NCBI GenBank assembly: GCA_017541205.1
Contig: JAFXZO010000086.1
Span: 62,001-126,000 of the forward strand
DNA from: Clostridia bacterium
Lineage (GTDB): Bacteria > Bacillota > Clostridia > Christensenellales > Aristaeellaceae
Length of the DNA: 64,000 bases
Direction of reading: 5' to 3'
This document shows positions 51,615-59,234 of this stretch, one piece after another (within the stretch, counting starts at the first letter, position 1; each line of letters opens with the position of its first letter). The notes beneath the pieces were generated by a model that worked only from the letters and a program-made list of their open reading frames with translations, had not been told where the DNA came from and made no database searches. The translations under genes were made by a program, and so were the position numbers.

Positions 51615-52118
51615 TTACCATCCCGGCGTCAGTAGCCCCGCCGCGATGCTGCCCGCGAGCCACGCAAGGAGGGCGCAGGGGATCGTATGCCGGGATCTGC
51701 GGACGCCCGCTGCGCCGAGATAGACGCAGCAGGTATAGAATACGGTTTCGCTGCTGCCCATCATCACGCTGGCGACGAGGCCGATGCGGCTGTCGGGGCC
51801 GTACGTGTGCAGGATCTCTTTGAGCATGGCGAGGGACGCGGACCCGCTGAGCGGGCGCAGAAGCATCAGCGGCAGGGTTTCTTTGGGGATGCGTGCCCCT
51901 TGGAGGGCCGGGGCGAGGAAGGCGCTGAGCGCGTCGGTCAGCCCGCTTGCGGAAAAGGCGCGGATGGCGCAGAGCATGGCGATCAGCGGCGGCAGGATGC
52001 GTTTTGCCGTTTGCAGGCCTTCCTTCGCGCCGTCCGCAAACGCGTCGTAGAGCGGGGTGCGCCGCGCGGCGCCGACGCCGACGCAGAGAAGGAAAAACAG
52101 CGAAAGCGGGATATTCAT
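51615..52118 (-). CDS. spmB: Spore maturation protein SpmB
   Basis: 167-aa membrane protein involved in spore core dehydration and heat resistance in Bacillus and Clostridium. Start at 52118 overlaps the spmA stop by 4 bp (ATGA). Marks are DAFADGAKEGLQTAKRILPPL, LRPLSGSASLAMLKEIL and the nucleoside-transporter-gate-like GSSETVFYTCCVYLG. Confidence 0.93.
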   Translation of the reverse strand: MNIPLSLFFLLCVGVGAARRTPLYDAFADGAKEGLQTAKRILPPLIAMLCAIRAFSASGLTDALSAFLAPALQGARIPKETLPLMLLRPLSGSASLAMLKEILHTYGPDSRIGLVASVMMGSSETVFYTCCVYLGAAGVRRSRHTIPCALLAWLAGSIAAGLLTPGW

Positions 52119-52678
52119 GCGCGTTTTTCCATCAGCTTGCACGAAAGCACGCCCACCAGCGTGGAAATGCCGGTCGCCGCGATGGCGGGCAGGATCACAG
52201 CCCCGGGGTTTGAGGAGCCCTCCGCCGCGCGAAGGGACAGCACGGTGGTCGGCAGCAATTGCACCGAGGACGCGTTGATCACCAGAAACATGCACAGCGC
52301 GTTGCTGGCTTCGTCCATCCCCCGGGCCATCCTGCGCGCGGCTTCCACGCCCATGGGCGTCGCCGCGTTGCCAAGGCCGAGCAGGTTCGCCGTCAGGTTC
52401 ATCGCCGCGTATTCCAGCGCATCGCCGGGCATCGCCGGGCCAAGCAGCAGGCGCAGCGCGGGCCGGAGCTTCTTTCCAAGCCATTGTGCAGCCCCGGCGC
52501 GCGTCAGGATTTCGCCCATTCCGCAAAACAGCGCGAACATGCCCGCCATGTCCAGCGCGCTTTTGACCGCGTCGCCCGCGCCCTGCAGCACCGCGCCCGT
52601 CACCGCGTCCGCCCGGCCCCGCAGCAAGCCGTACAGCAGCGCCGCGCCAAGCATCAGCCCAAAGAGCACATTCAGCAT
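52115..52678 (-). CDS. spmA: Spore maturation protein SpmA
   Basis: 187-aa membrane protein partner of SpmB. Marks are FCGMGEILTRAGAAQWLGKKLRP, NLTANLLGLGNAATPMGVEA and LVINASSVQLLPTTVLSLR, the gate-domain pattern of this family. GGGGAT precedes the ATG. Operon spmA-spmB; a sigma-E promoter expected from Bacillus is not evident in the 118-bp divergent gap to the AbrB-like gene. Confidence 0.93.
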   Translation of the reverse strand: MLNVLFGLMLGAALLYGLLRGRADAVTGAVLQGAGDAVKSALDMAGMFALFCGMGEILTRAGAAQWLGKKLRPALRLLLGPAMPGDALEYAAMNLTANLLGLGNAATPMGVEAARRMARGMDEASNALCMFLVINASSVQLLPTTVLSLRAAEGSSNPGAVILPAIAATGISTLVGVLSCKLMEKRA

Positions 52679-52705
52679 ACATCCCCCTGACTGTAAGGAT
52701 AAAAG

Positions 52706-52734
52706 TTGACAGAAAATCGGATTTATGTTAAAAT
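52706..52734 (+). promoter_or_regulatory. Promoter of the AbrB-family regulator
   Basis: TTGACA (52706-52711), 17-bp spacer, TAAAAT (52729-52734). Confidence 0.8.
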
Positions 52735-52796
52735 AATCTTTGGCGTAAGAAAAATCAAACCAAATAAATCACAAAAGTTTCATTGGAGGGGAAAAA

Positions 52797-53042
52797 ATGA
52801 AATCAACGGGTGTCGTGCGGAAACTGGACGATTTGGGACGGATCGTGATTCCAATCGAGCTGCGCAGAACCATGGATATTGGGCTAAGGGATACGCTTGA
52901 AATCTTCGTGGAAGACGACAAGATCATCCTGAAAAAGTATCATCCAGCCTGCATATTCTGCAATGACGCGCGGGACGTGGTTCGCTACAAGGACAAGCTG
53001 ATTTGCAAAAAATGCCTGGAGCAGATAAAGAGCGAGCTCTGA
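52797..53042 (+). CDS. AbrB/Abh family transition-state regulator with Cys-pair tail
   Basis: 81 aa; GGAGGGG precedes the ATG. The N-terminal swapped-hairpin DNA-binding domain is STGVVRKLDDLGRIVIPIEL, RRTMDIGLRDTLEIFVEDDKI. The C-terminus carries CIFC and CKKC, which could bind zinc; this tail is common in AbrB proteins. It probably represses stationary-phase or sporulation genes. Located divergently from spmA. Terminator 12 bp after the stop. Confidence 0.93.
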   Translation: MKSTGVVRKLDDLGRIVIPIELRRTMDIGLRDTLEIFVEDDKIILKKYHPACIFCNDARDVVRYKDKLICKKCLEQIKSEL

Positions 53043-53053
53043 CCGCTGAATCT

Positions 53054-53088
53054 CCGCGCCCTCCGCGTCAAAGGGCGCGGGTTTTTTT
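53054..53088 (+). terminator. Terminator of the AbrB-like gene
   Basis: CCGCGCCCT (53054-53062) pairs with AGGGCGCGG (53072-53080), followed by seven T. Confidence 0.92.
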
Positions 53089-53168
53089 GCGGCCGTTTTA
53101 TCGATATGCGTCGCCAAGCCCGGAAACAACCTTCCCGCAAAAAAACATTTCCGGAAAGGACCCGGACG

Positions 53169-53211
53169 GCAAAACAGCGGGCGTCCGCAGAAAGGACGCC
53201 CGCTGTTTTGC
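53169..53211. terminator. Perfect 18-bp hairpin, probable bidirectional terminator
   Basis: Arms 53169-53186 and 53194-53211 are exact inverted repeats with loop GCAGAAA; the arms begin GCAAAAC and end GTTTTGC. Serves the esterase gene on the minus strand. Its apex differs from the CTTTGG repeat family. Confidence 0.8.
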
Positions 53212-53266
53212 GATACGTTTGGCCCTTATTTCATACCGCAAAGACGGTATTTTTATGCACGCGACG

Positions 53267-54478
53267 TCAATCCTCCGCGCCGCCGAACAGACGCGCGAAG
53301 TTGTAGAACCCCAGATACCACACCCCGAAATCGTGCCCGCCGGGAACGAGCTGGACAATGTAATTGCTTTCGTCGAGCTGATCGGTCATTTCGTCCAGAC
53401 GTTCCATGGCGGCGGAAGCGCTGGCGAGCGCGATATTGTCCTCGGTGCCGCAGATATTATAGAACCAGCGGACGGGCCATTCGGGGTGCGCGGTCAGCTG
53501 CGCGGCGGTCAGGGCCGCCACGTTGGTGGTGGGACAGGCGGAAAACGCGCCGAATGCGCTGAACAGATCCAGGCATTTGCCGATGCCCAGGTTGATCGTC
53601 TGCATGCCGCCCATGGAAAGCCCGGCCATGGCGCAGCGGTTCCGGTCCGTGATATCGACGGAATAGGCCGCGGCAAGGGCGGGCATCAGGTCATTTCGCA
53701 GCTCCTGGTCGAAGGCGTAGAAAGCGCTGTAGTCGCTGGATTTGCCCGCGCGGCCGTTGGGCGTTACCACGATGAAGGGCCTGATTTCGCCCTTGTCGAT
53801 CAGGTTATCCATGATGCGCTTGACGCGGGAATCCTCGCCCGTCATGCCCCATTCGTATTCGCTGCCGCCGATGCCGTGGCAGAGGATCAGCAGATCGTAG
53901 GTCTCCGATTCATCATAGCCGTAGGGCAGATAGACGAAGGCGGTCTTTTCGTATACGGCGTTATCATTGATATAGTCGTGGGCTTCATAGACAAATTTAT
54001 CGATGGTGCCGCCGTGCTCGCAGAGCTTGGTATAGGCGAAGGGCACCTTGTCCTCGTACACGGTGTTCCTTTCCGCGCGAACGGCGGCGTCGATTTCGTC
54101 CTGGGAGGTGAAGGCCTGCCAGGAAACGAACGTGCCGCTGCCTTCAAAGGTAAAATACAGATCGTGCACGCCGGATAAGCTGATCTTGTATCGGTAATCC
54201 TGGGTGGCGGGAGAGAAGACCATGGTGGCGAAGGGGCTGCCTTCCAGGCTGTCGGCGAATACGCGGATGGTCAGCTTTTCCTGGGACGCCGCCTTGACGC
54301 GCAGGTACGCGGCGCCCTGCGCGAAATCAGCGCCTGTCACCGTGACCGTATCCTCCGCCGGGTTTTCGCTGATCGTCAGCGCTACCGGGTTTTCCGCAAA
54401 CGGATTCACGCTTTCCGCCAGGGCGGGGCAAAGGGGCAAAAGCAGCAGGGACAAAAGCAGCGGGAGGATTCTTTTCAT
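53267..54478 (-). CDS. Secreted CE1-type carbohydrate esterase with N-terminal CBM-like domain
   Basis: 403 aa, ATG at 54478 after AGGAGGCCC. Signal peptide (LPLLLSLLLLPLCPALA). Residues about 25-135 look like a CBM6-like beta domain (KLTIRVFADSLEGSPFATM, GVHDLYFTFEGSGTF). The esterase domain (about 150-403) has FVYLPYGYDESETYDLLIL, the nucleophile elbow AGLSMGGMQ, and the His in GGHDFGVWYLGF, as in feruloyl and acetyl-xylan esterases and enterochelin-esterase-like proteins. Probably cleaves ester side groups from plant polysaccharide. Opposite strand to the spoIIIA operon. Confidence 0.88.
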   Translation of the reverse strand: MKRILPLLLSLLLLPLCPALAESVNPFAENPVALTISENPAEDTVTVTGADFAQGAAYLRVKAASQEKLTIRVFADSLEGSPFATMVFSPATQDYRYKISLSGVHDLYFTFEGSGTFVSWQAFTSQDEIDAAVRAERNTVYEDKVPFAYTKLCEHGGTIDKFVYEAHDYINDNAVYEKTAFVYLPYGYDESETYDLLILCHGIGGSEYEWGMTGEDSRVKRIMDNLIDKGEIRPFIVVTPNGRAGKSSDYSAFYAFDQELRNDLMPALAAAYSVDITDRNRCAMAGLSMGGMQTINLGIGKCLDLFSAFGAFSACPTTNVAALTAAQLTAHPEWPVRWFYNICGTEDNIALASASAAMERLDEMTDQLDESNYIVQLVPGGHDFGVWYLGFYNFARLFGGAED

Positions 54479-54582
54479 AGCGCGGGGCCTCCTAACGAAT
54501 TTGATCGGGTCCACGTCGATTATACCACATCCCGCGCGTCATGCATTGCCAAGTTCGCCAAAAACGTTGCGAAAATCTTCGG

Positions 54583-54611
54583 GCATATTCCGTATCCTTC
54601 CCACATACATA
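54583..54611 (+). promoter_or_regulatory. Sigma-E promoter of the spoIIIA operon
   Basis: GCATATT (54583-54589), 14-bp spacer, CATACATA (54604-54611). The -35 matches the sigma-E consensus KMATATT exactly and the -10 matches CATACAHT except the last base. The start codon of spoIIIAA is at 54617, so transcription should begin at or within a base or two of the ATG. Confidence 0.75.
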
Positions 54612-54616
54612 TTTGC

Positions 54617-55447
54617 ATGGATTGGGAAGCGATTTTGCCCGGCGAAGCGGTTTTTTCACAGGTGGACTGGACGCGGGCGCGGGAGGTGCGGCTTCGCGCG
54701 GGCAGCCCGGTTTTCGTACTGTGCGAAAGCGGGCCGAAGCAGGGCGCGCGTCCGCTGACGGCGCGGGAGGTAAGTCAGGCCGCGCAGGCGCTGAGCGGCT
54801 ATGGCCTGGCCGCGCGGCAGAAGGAGCTGCGCAGGGGCTTTCTGGCCCTGCCCGGCGGGCACCGGCTGGGCGTCTGCGGCGTGATGGGCGAGGGCGGGCT
54901 CATCGAGATCACGAGCTTATGCCTCCGCCTGGCGCATGCAATGCCCGGCGTCGGCGAAACCGTGTTTTCCCGCGTCCGGGGAAAAAGCGCCCTGATCCTG
55001 GGCCCGCCGGGATCGGGGAAAACCACGCTGCTGCGGGACCTGATCCGCCTCTATTCCATGGCCGGGCATCCCGTTTCCGTCGCCGACGAGCGCGGCGAAA
55101 TCGCGGCCTGCCGGGAGGGGAAGGCGCAATTGGACGTCGGCCCGCTGACCGACGTGATTTCCGGGATGGAAAAAGGAAAGGCGCTGCCCCTGCTCATCCG
55201 CGCCATGGCTCCCCGGGTCGCGGCGGCGGATGAGATCGGCGGCGAGGACGACGCCAGGGCCGTGCTGGAGGCCCGCCGCTGCGGCGTGCTGATGCTGGCG
55301 ACGGCGCACGGAAGCAGCGTTGAGGAAGTGAAAAAACGCGCGGGCATGCAGCCGCTGCTTGGGCCGGACGGGTTCGACTGCGCGGTGACCCTGGCCGCGC
55401 TCGGCGCGCCGCCCCGGGTGACGCCGCTTGGGGAGGAACGCGGATGA
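54617..55447 (+). CDS. spoIIIAA: Stage III sporulation protein AA (SpoIIIAA ATPase)
   Basis: 276 aa, secretion-type ATPase of the SpoIIIA-SpoIIQ channel between mother cell and forespore; mother-cell protein. Walker A GPPGSGKTTLLRD at about residues 133-145, Asp/Glu box VADERGEIAAC, LDVGPLTDVISGMEKG, and AADEIGGEDDARAV. The ATG at 54617 is the first possible start in the frame and has no Shine-Dalgarno; the sigma-E -10 box ends 5 bp before it. Overlaps spoIIIAB by 4 bp. Confidence 0.95.
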   Translation: MDWEAILPGEAVFSQVDWTRAREVRLRAGSPVFVLCESGPKQGARPLTAREVSQAAQALSGYGLAARQKELRRGFLALPGGHRLGVCGVMGEGGLIEITSLCLRLAHAMPGVGETVFSRVRGKSALILGPPGSGKTTLLRDLIRLYSMAGHPVSVADERGEIAACREGKAQLDVGPLTDVISGMEKGKALPLLIRAMAPRVAAADEIGGEDDARAVLEARRCGVLMLATAHGSSVEEVKKRAGMQPLLGPDGFDCAVTLAALGAPPRVTPLGEERG

Positions 55448-55941
55448 GCCTTCATCTTTTTTTCGCGCTCGGCGCGGCGGCATCCTGCGCTGCCCTGGGC
55501 GCGCATTTTTCCCGGCGGCTGTCCCGGCGGCTGGAGGCGCTTTCCCAATGGGACAAGGCCTTATCCGCCCTGGAAGGCGCCGTCCGCTACCAGGAAATGT
55601 CCGCCCTGCAGGCGATCGACCGGGGAGCGCGGGAAGAAGGGCTCACCCTGCCCGCGCTTTCGGAAAGGATGCGGGCGCGCCCTTGCCAATCGTCCGCCGC
55701 GCTCCTTGACGGACTGCCCTGGCATCCGCTCCTTCCCAAGGAGGCGCAAGCCGCCCTGGCCGACTGCCTGCTCTCGCTTTTTGAGCCGACCCTGCCCCAG
55801 CAGGCGCGCGGCATAGCCCTGGCCAAGCCGCCCTTTACCCGCTGCCTGCGCTCCGCCCAGGCGGCCAGGGACGCGTACGGCAGGCTGTATATCAGCCTTG
55901 GCTGGATGGCCGGCGCGGCGCTGTTCATCCTGTTATGCTGA
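55444..55941 (+). CDS. spoIIIAB: Stage III sporulation protein AB
   Basis: 165 aa with an N-terminal signal-anchor, a helical exterior part and a C-terminal membrane helix, resembling GspF-like SpoIIIAB. Marks are LSQWDKALSALEGAVRYQEM and the C-terminal SLGWMAGAALFILLC. Overlaps spoIIIAA by 4 bp. Confidence 0.92.
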   Translation: MSLHLFFALGAAASCAALGAHFSRRLSRRLEALSQWDKALSALEGAVRYQEMSALQAIDRGAREEGLTLPALSERMRARPCQSSAALLDGLPWHPLLPKEAQAALADCLLSLFEPTLPQQARGIALAKPPFTRCLRSAQAARDAYGRLYISLGWMAGAALFILLC

Positions 55942-55953
55942 GTGGAGGAAAGA

Positions 55954-56151
55954 ATGCAAATCGACGTGCTGCTCAAAATTGCCGGGGTGGGCCTGCTTGT
56001 GACGGCGATCTGCCAGGTGCTAACCCGCGCCGGGCGGGAGGATATGGCGACCCTGGCCACGGTGGCGGGGGTGATCGTGGTGATGTGGATGGTGGTGAAT
56101 CTGGCGGGGGATCTGCTCAACCAGGTACAGGCGGTGTTCCATCTGCCATGA
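55954..56151 (+). CDS. spoIIIAC: Stage III sporulation protein AC
   Basis: 65-aa protein with two membrane helices, highly conserved in sporulators. Start at 55954 after GTGGAGGAAAG; an in-frame GTG at 55942 lies within that site. Marks are LLKIAGVGLLVTAICQVLTRAGRED and VVIVVMWMVVNLAG-type second helix. Stop overlaps the next start (ATGA). Confidence 0.94.
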   Translation: MQIDVLLKIAGVGLLVTAICQVLTRAGREDMATLATVAGVIVVMWMVVNLAGDLLNQVQAVFHLP

Positions 56152-56537
56152 CGGACGCGCTGCGGGCCGCGGGCTTTACGATCGTTGCGGCGCTGGCCGC
56201 GTTCGCGCTTCGCGCCGTGCACCGGCAGTCCGGCGCGGCGGTGGCCCTTGCGGCGGGGCTGATGCTGTTTTTTTCCGCGGTGACGCAGCTGGAAAAGGCG
56301 GCCGGAGCGCTGGAAAGCCTGTCCAGCCGCGCGGGCGTCGGGCAGGAAACGGTGGGCATGATCCTCAAATTGCTCGGCATGGCGTATGTGACGGAGTTTG
56401 CCGTGCAGTCCTGTCGGGACGCGGGCGAAGAGGGCCTGGCCGCGAAGGCTGCGCTCTGCGGAAAAATGCTTTTGCTGCTCCAAACCCTGCCCCTGATCCT
56501 GGAAATCGGCGATCTGACGCTGTCGCTTTTGCCATGA
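56148..56537 (+). CDS. spoIIIAD: Stage III sporulation protein AD
   Basis: 129-aa membrane protein with three to four helices. Marks are LEKAAGALESLSSRAGVG and GMAYVTEFAVQSCRDAGE, close to the family LKxLGIAYITEFGAQVCKDAGE pattern. Overlaps both neighbours by 4 bp. Confidence 0.94.
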   Translation: MTDALRAAGFTIVAALAAFALRAVHRQSGAAVALAAGLMLFFSAVTQLEKAAGALESLSSRAGVGQETVGMILKLLGMAYVTEFAVQSCRDAGEEGLAAKAALCGKMLLLLQTLPLILEIGDLTLSLLP

Positions 56538-57676
56538 AGCGGATGGTTTGGATGGCCGCGCTGCTTTTGTTCCTGCTCCCTGCCGCCGCCCGCGCCGAAA
56601 GCCTGAACGAAACGCTGCAAAGCACCCTGCAGTCCCTGCCGCTAAAGGAATGGCAGCAGGCGTATGAGCGGGCGTTTCCGGAGGGCGAGGATTTGGAAAC
56701 GCTGCTGATGCGCCTGACGCGCGGCGAAAGGACGATGGAGCCCGAAGCGCTGCTGCGCGCCTTGGCGGGGGGCTTGCTCAGCGCGCTGACCGGCAGCGTT
56801 TGGCGCCTGGCGAGGCTTGTCGCGCCCGCGGTGGTGTGCGGCGTCCTGCAGCGGATGAAGGGCGCGTTCGCCCGCCCTGCGCTGGAGGAAGCGGTGAACG
56901 GGGCATGCTATCTGCTGCTCGCCGGGTGCATGGCGCAGGACCTGTCCCAGCATATCGCGCTGGCGCAGGAGGCGGTACAGCGGATCGCCGATCTGATGCA
57001 GACGCTGTTCCCGCTGCTGCTGACCCTGCTTGCGGCAGTCGGCGGCACGGCCGGCGCGGCGATGTTCCAGCCCGCGGTGGTGGCGGCGAGCGGCACGATG
57101 ACGCACCTTGTGCGCTCGGTCACGCTGCCGCTTGCGCTGGCCGCGGGGGTCGTGACGGTGCTGCGCCACGTATCGCCCAAGGTGCAGATCGGCAGGCTCG
57201 CGAGCCTGCTCAAAACCGCGGCCGGCTGGACGCTCGGCGTGGGGTTCACGGTGTTCATCTCCGTCGAAGCCCTGCAGACCCTGGGCGCGGCGGCGGCGGA
57301 CGGCGTTTCCATCCGCACGGCCAAGTACGCGGTGGATCATTTCGTGCCGGTGGTGGGCGGAATGGTGGCCGATACGATGGATACGCTGGTAGGCGCGTCG
57401 CTGCTCATCAAAAACGCGCTGGGCTTCACGGGGCTCATGCTCCTTTTGTCCACGGCGGCGGGGCCCATGCTGCAAACCCTGGCCGCGGCCATGATCTACC
57501 GGGCCGGCGCAGCGCTGCTGGAGCCGCTCAGCGACGGGCGCTCCAGCGCGTGCCTCCAGGATTTTTCGGATATCCTGATGCTGCTGTTTGTGATCCAGCT
57601 CTCCGTAGGCGCGATGTTTCTGCTGCTGGTGGCGCAGCTGCTGGTGGTGGGGAATTTGACGGTGATGCTTCGATGA
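56534..57676 (+). CDS. spoIIIAE: Stage III sporulation protein AE
   Basis: 380-aa polytopic membrane protein with a signal sequence. Marks are LLTLLAAVGGTAGAAMFQPAVV, GFTVFISVEALQTLGAAAADGVSIRTAKYAVDHFVPVVGGMVADT (split here by reading as two conserved blocks near residues 240 and 262), and LLLLVAQLLVVGN near the C-terminus. Probably a channel component at the engulfment membrane. Overlaps the neighbouring genes by 4 bp. Confidence 0.94.
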   Translation: MKRMVWMAALLLFLLPAAARAESLNETLQSTLQSLPLKEWQQAYERAFPEGEDLETLLMRLTRGERTMEPEALLRALAGGLLSALTGSVWRLARLVAPAVVCGVLQRMKGAFARPALEEAVNGACYLLLAGCMAQDLSQHIALAQEAVQRIADLMQTLFPLLLTLLAAVGGTAGAAMFQPAVVAASGTMTHLVRSVTLPLALAAGVVTVLRHVSPKVQIGRLASLLKTAAGWTLGVGFTVFISVEALQTLGAAAADGVSIRTAKYAVDHFVPVVGGMVADTMDTLVGASLLIKNALGFTGLMLLLSTAAGPMLQTLAAAMIYRAGAALLEPLSDGRSSACLQDFSDILMLLFVIQLSVGAMFLLLVAQLLVVGNLTVMLR

Positions 57677-57840
57677 GCGCGTTTTTGAAAACCATTGTCG
57701 GCCTTTGTCTGATCCGTGTGGTGCTCGACGCGGCGCTGCCCCAGGGCGACACCGCGCGCTGCGCCGTGCTGGGCGTGGAGCTCGCCGCGATGCTGTGCAT
57801 GCTCAGGGCCCTCAAATGGCTGCTTTCGGCAGGAGGTTAA
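57673..57840 (+). CDS. spoIIIAF: Minimal stage III sporulation protein AF (55 aa)
   Basis: Only 55 aa: two membrane helices (FLKTIVGLCLIRVVLDAALP and AVLGVELAAMLCMLRALKWLL). Position between AE and AG, translational coupling (ATGA with AE) and topology identify it. Bacillus SpoIIIAF has about 206 aa with a soluble ring-building-type domain after these helices; that domain is absent here. The TAA is inside the ribosome-binding site of spoIIIAG and there is no leftover sequence between the genes, so this is a compact gene rather than an interrupted one. Confidence 0.85.
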   Translation: MSAFLKTIVGLCLIRVVLDAALPQGDTARCAVLGVELAAMLCMLRALKWLLSAGG

Positions 57841-57846
57841 GGGGAC

Positions 57847-58218
57847 ATGAAAAGCCTGCTGGAAAAGCTCAAGGGCTGGAAGGGCGGCGTCTGGGTGCTG
57901 GTGCTCCTTGCGTGCGCGGCGGCGTGCCTGCTGCTGCCGGGCGGCGGCGCGTCCGGCCCGGGAATGACCGAGGAGGAGCAGCGCATCAGCGCCACGCTCT
58001 CCCAGATCTCCGGCGCGGGCCAAACCCGGGTGTCCATTTACTATGCCCGGGCCGCGTCCGCGTTTTCGGGCGAGGGGCAAAGCCCCGTCGGCGCGGTGAT
58101 CGTTTCGCAAGGCGCGAGAGACGTGGGGGTTCGGCTGCGCCTGATGCGGGCGGCGCAAACGCTGCTGGGCCTTCAGCCGGGCGAGGTGGAGGTGTTTTCC
58201 ATGGAGGATGAAAAGTGA
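57847..58218 (+). CDS. spoIIIAG: Stage III sporulation protein AG (short form)
   Basis: 123 aa against about 229 in Bacillus. One membrane helix (VWVLVLLACAAACLLL) and a ring-building-motif domain: ISATLSQISGAGQTRVSIYY, VGAVIVSQGARDVGVRLRLM and LLGLQPGEVEVF. The long insertion that forms the channel's beta-barrel in Bacillus is essentially absent. GGAGG precedes the ATG by 9 bases. Confidence 0.9.
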   Translation: MKSLLEKLKGWKGGVWVLVLLACAAACLLLPGGGASGPGMTEEEQRISATLSQISGAGQTRVSIYYARAASAFSGEGQSPVGAVIVSQGARDVGVRLRLMRAAQTLLGLQPGEVEVFSMEDEK

Positions 58219-58703
58219 AGGACAGGATATTGAACGCGCTGATGCTGCTGGCCGTCGCCGCGGCGCTGATCGTGACGTGGATCCGGGGCGGCGCGGAAAA
58301 ACAGCCGGAGATCCTGCCCATGAACCTGGCCGCGCAGGCTGCGCCCGAGCCCACGCTGCATCCCGCGGACGCTTACAAGCAAACCCGGCTTAAGACCCGG
58401 GACAGGGAGCAGACGGCCCTGACGGCGCTCCTGAACGCCACGGATACGGACGCCGAGGTGCGTTTGCAGGCGCAAAAGCAGTTGGCCGAGCTCGTGCAAA
58501 ACAGCGAAATCGAATTGGCGGCCGAGGCGGCGCTCCTGGCCCGGGGCTATGAAAAGGCGCTGTGCGTCTCGCGCGCGGGGGAGGCGATCGTCTTCGTTTC
58601 CGGCGAAATCGGCGCGCAGGACGCCGCCCTGATCCTTGAAATATTGGAAGAGGCGTCCGGCCTGCCGCGGGAAAATATCCGCGTGTCGGGCTATGCTTTT
58701 TGA
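58215..58703 (+). CDS. spoIIIAH: Stage III sporulation protein AH
   Basis: 162 aa with an N-terminal membrane helix (ILNALMLLAVAAALIVTW). The C-terminal YscJ-like domain binds SpoIIQ of the forespore: QKQLAELVQNSEIELAAEAALLARG and ALCVSRAGEAIVFV. Last gene of the operon; overlaps spoIIIAG by 4 bp. Confidence 0.93.
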   Translation: MKDRILNALMLLAVAAALIVTWIRGGAEKQPEILPMNLAAQAAPEPTLHPADAYKQTRLKTRDREQTALTALLNATDTDAEVRLQAQKQLAELVQNSEIELAAEAALLARGYEKALCVSRAGEAIVFVSGEIGAQDAALILEILEEASGLPRENIRVSGYAF

Positions 58704-58757
58704 TCGATTTATGCTATACTGAGGAAAAATCAGCGCAACGGCAGGAGGAAACCCGGC

Positions 58758-59171
58758 ATGATACGCACAGGCAAGGTTGTTTCCGCACAGGACGGGGTCA
58801 TGGAGGTGTGTTTCGCGCGGCCTGAAATGTGCGCCCATTGCGGCCAATGCGCGGGCCAGAAGGAAGAAACGCTGGTCAAGCTCCCCGGCAGCGTGCCCGT
58901 CGGCCGCTGGATCGATGTGGATATGCCGGAAGGGCAGGTGCTCAAGGCCTCCGTGCTCGCGTATGTGATGCCGCTGCTGATGCTGCTTGGCGGGCTCGCC
59001 CTGGGCAGCGTTCTGTTTGAAAAGGAAGCGCTCCGGGCCCTGACTGGCATCCTCTTTATGGGCGGCGCGTGGCTGATCCTGCGCCTGATCGAAAAAAAGA
59101 TGCGCGGGAAGAATGCCTGGCAGCCCAGGATCGTCCGCGTGCGCGGCGAAGGGGAAGGCCCGGAAGCATAA
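58758..59171 (+). CDS. SoxR-reducing/RseC-MucC family membrane protein
   Basis: 137 aa, RseC_MucC family. N-terminal beta domain with MCAHCGQCAG (Cys-rich CxxCxxC near residues 24-31), then two membrane helices (VLAYVMPLLMLLGGLALGSVLF and LTGILFMGGAWLILRLI). RseC relatives modulate electron transfer to SoxR or envelope stress, but the role in Clostridia is unclear. GGAGGAAACCC precedes the ATG; -10-like TATACT at about 58715 suggests its own promoter. Confidence 0.88.
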   Translation: MIRTGKVVSAQDGVMEVCFARPEMCAHCGQCAGQKEETLVKLPGSVPVGRWIDVDMPEGQVLKASVLAYVMPLLMLLGGLALGSVLFEKEALRALTGILFMGGAWLILRLIEKKMRGKNAWQPRIVRVRGEGEGPEA

Positions 59172-59185
59172 ATGCTGAGCATAGG

Positions 59186-59222
59186 AAAAACCGTGCCGGA
59201 CAGCGCTTCGGCACGGTTTTTT
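59186..59222. terminator. Bidirectional terminator
   Basis: AAAAACCGTGCCG (59186-59198) pairs with CGGCACGGTTTTTT (59209-59222); it lies between the convergent RseC-like and sortase genes. Confidence 0.9.
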
Positions 59223-59234
59223 ACGCAAGGCGTT

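Noticed and set aside
51615..52682. Single 355-codon minus-strand frame spanning spmB and the spmA region
   Set aside because: Only its last 167 codons match SpmB; the first part is a shadow of spmA in another frame. The ATGA overlap at 52115-52118 shows two genes.
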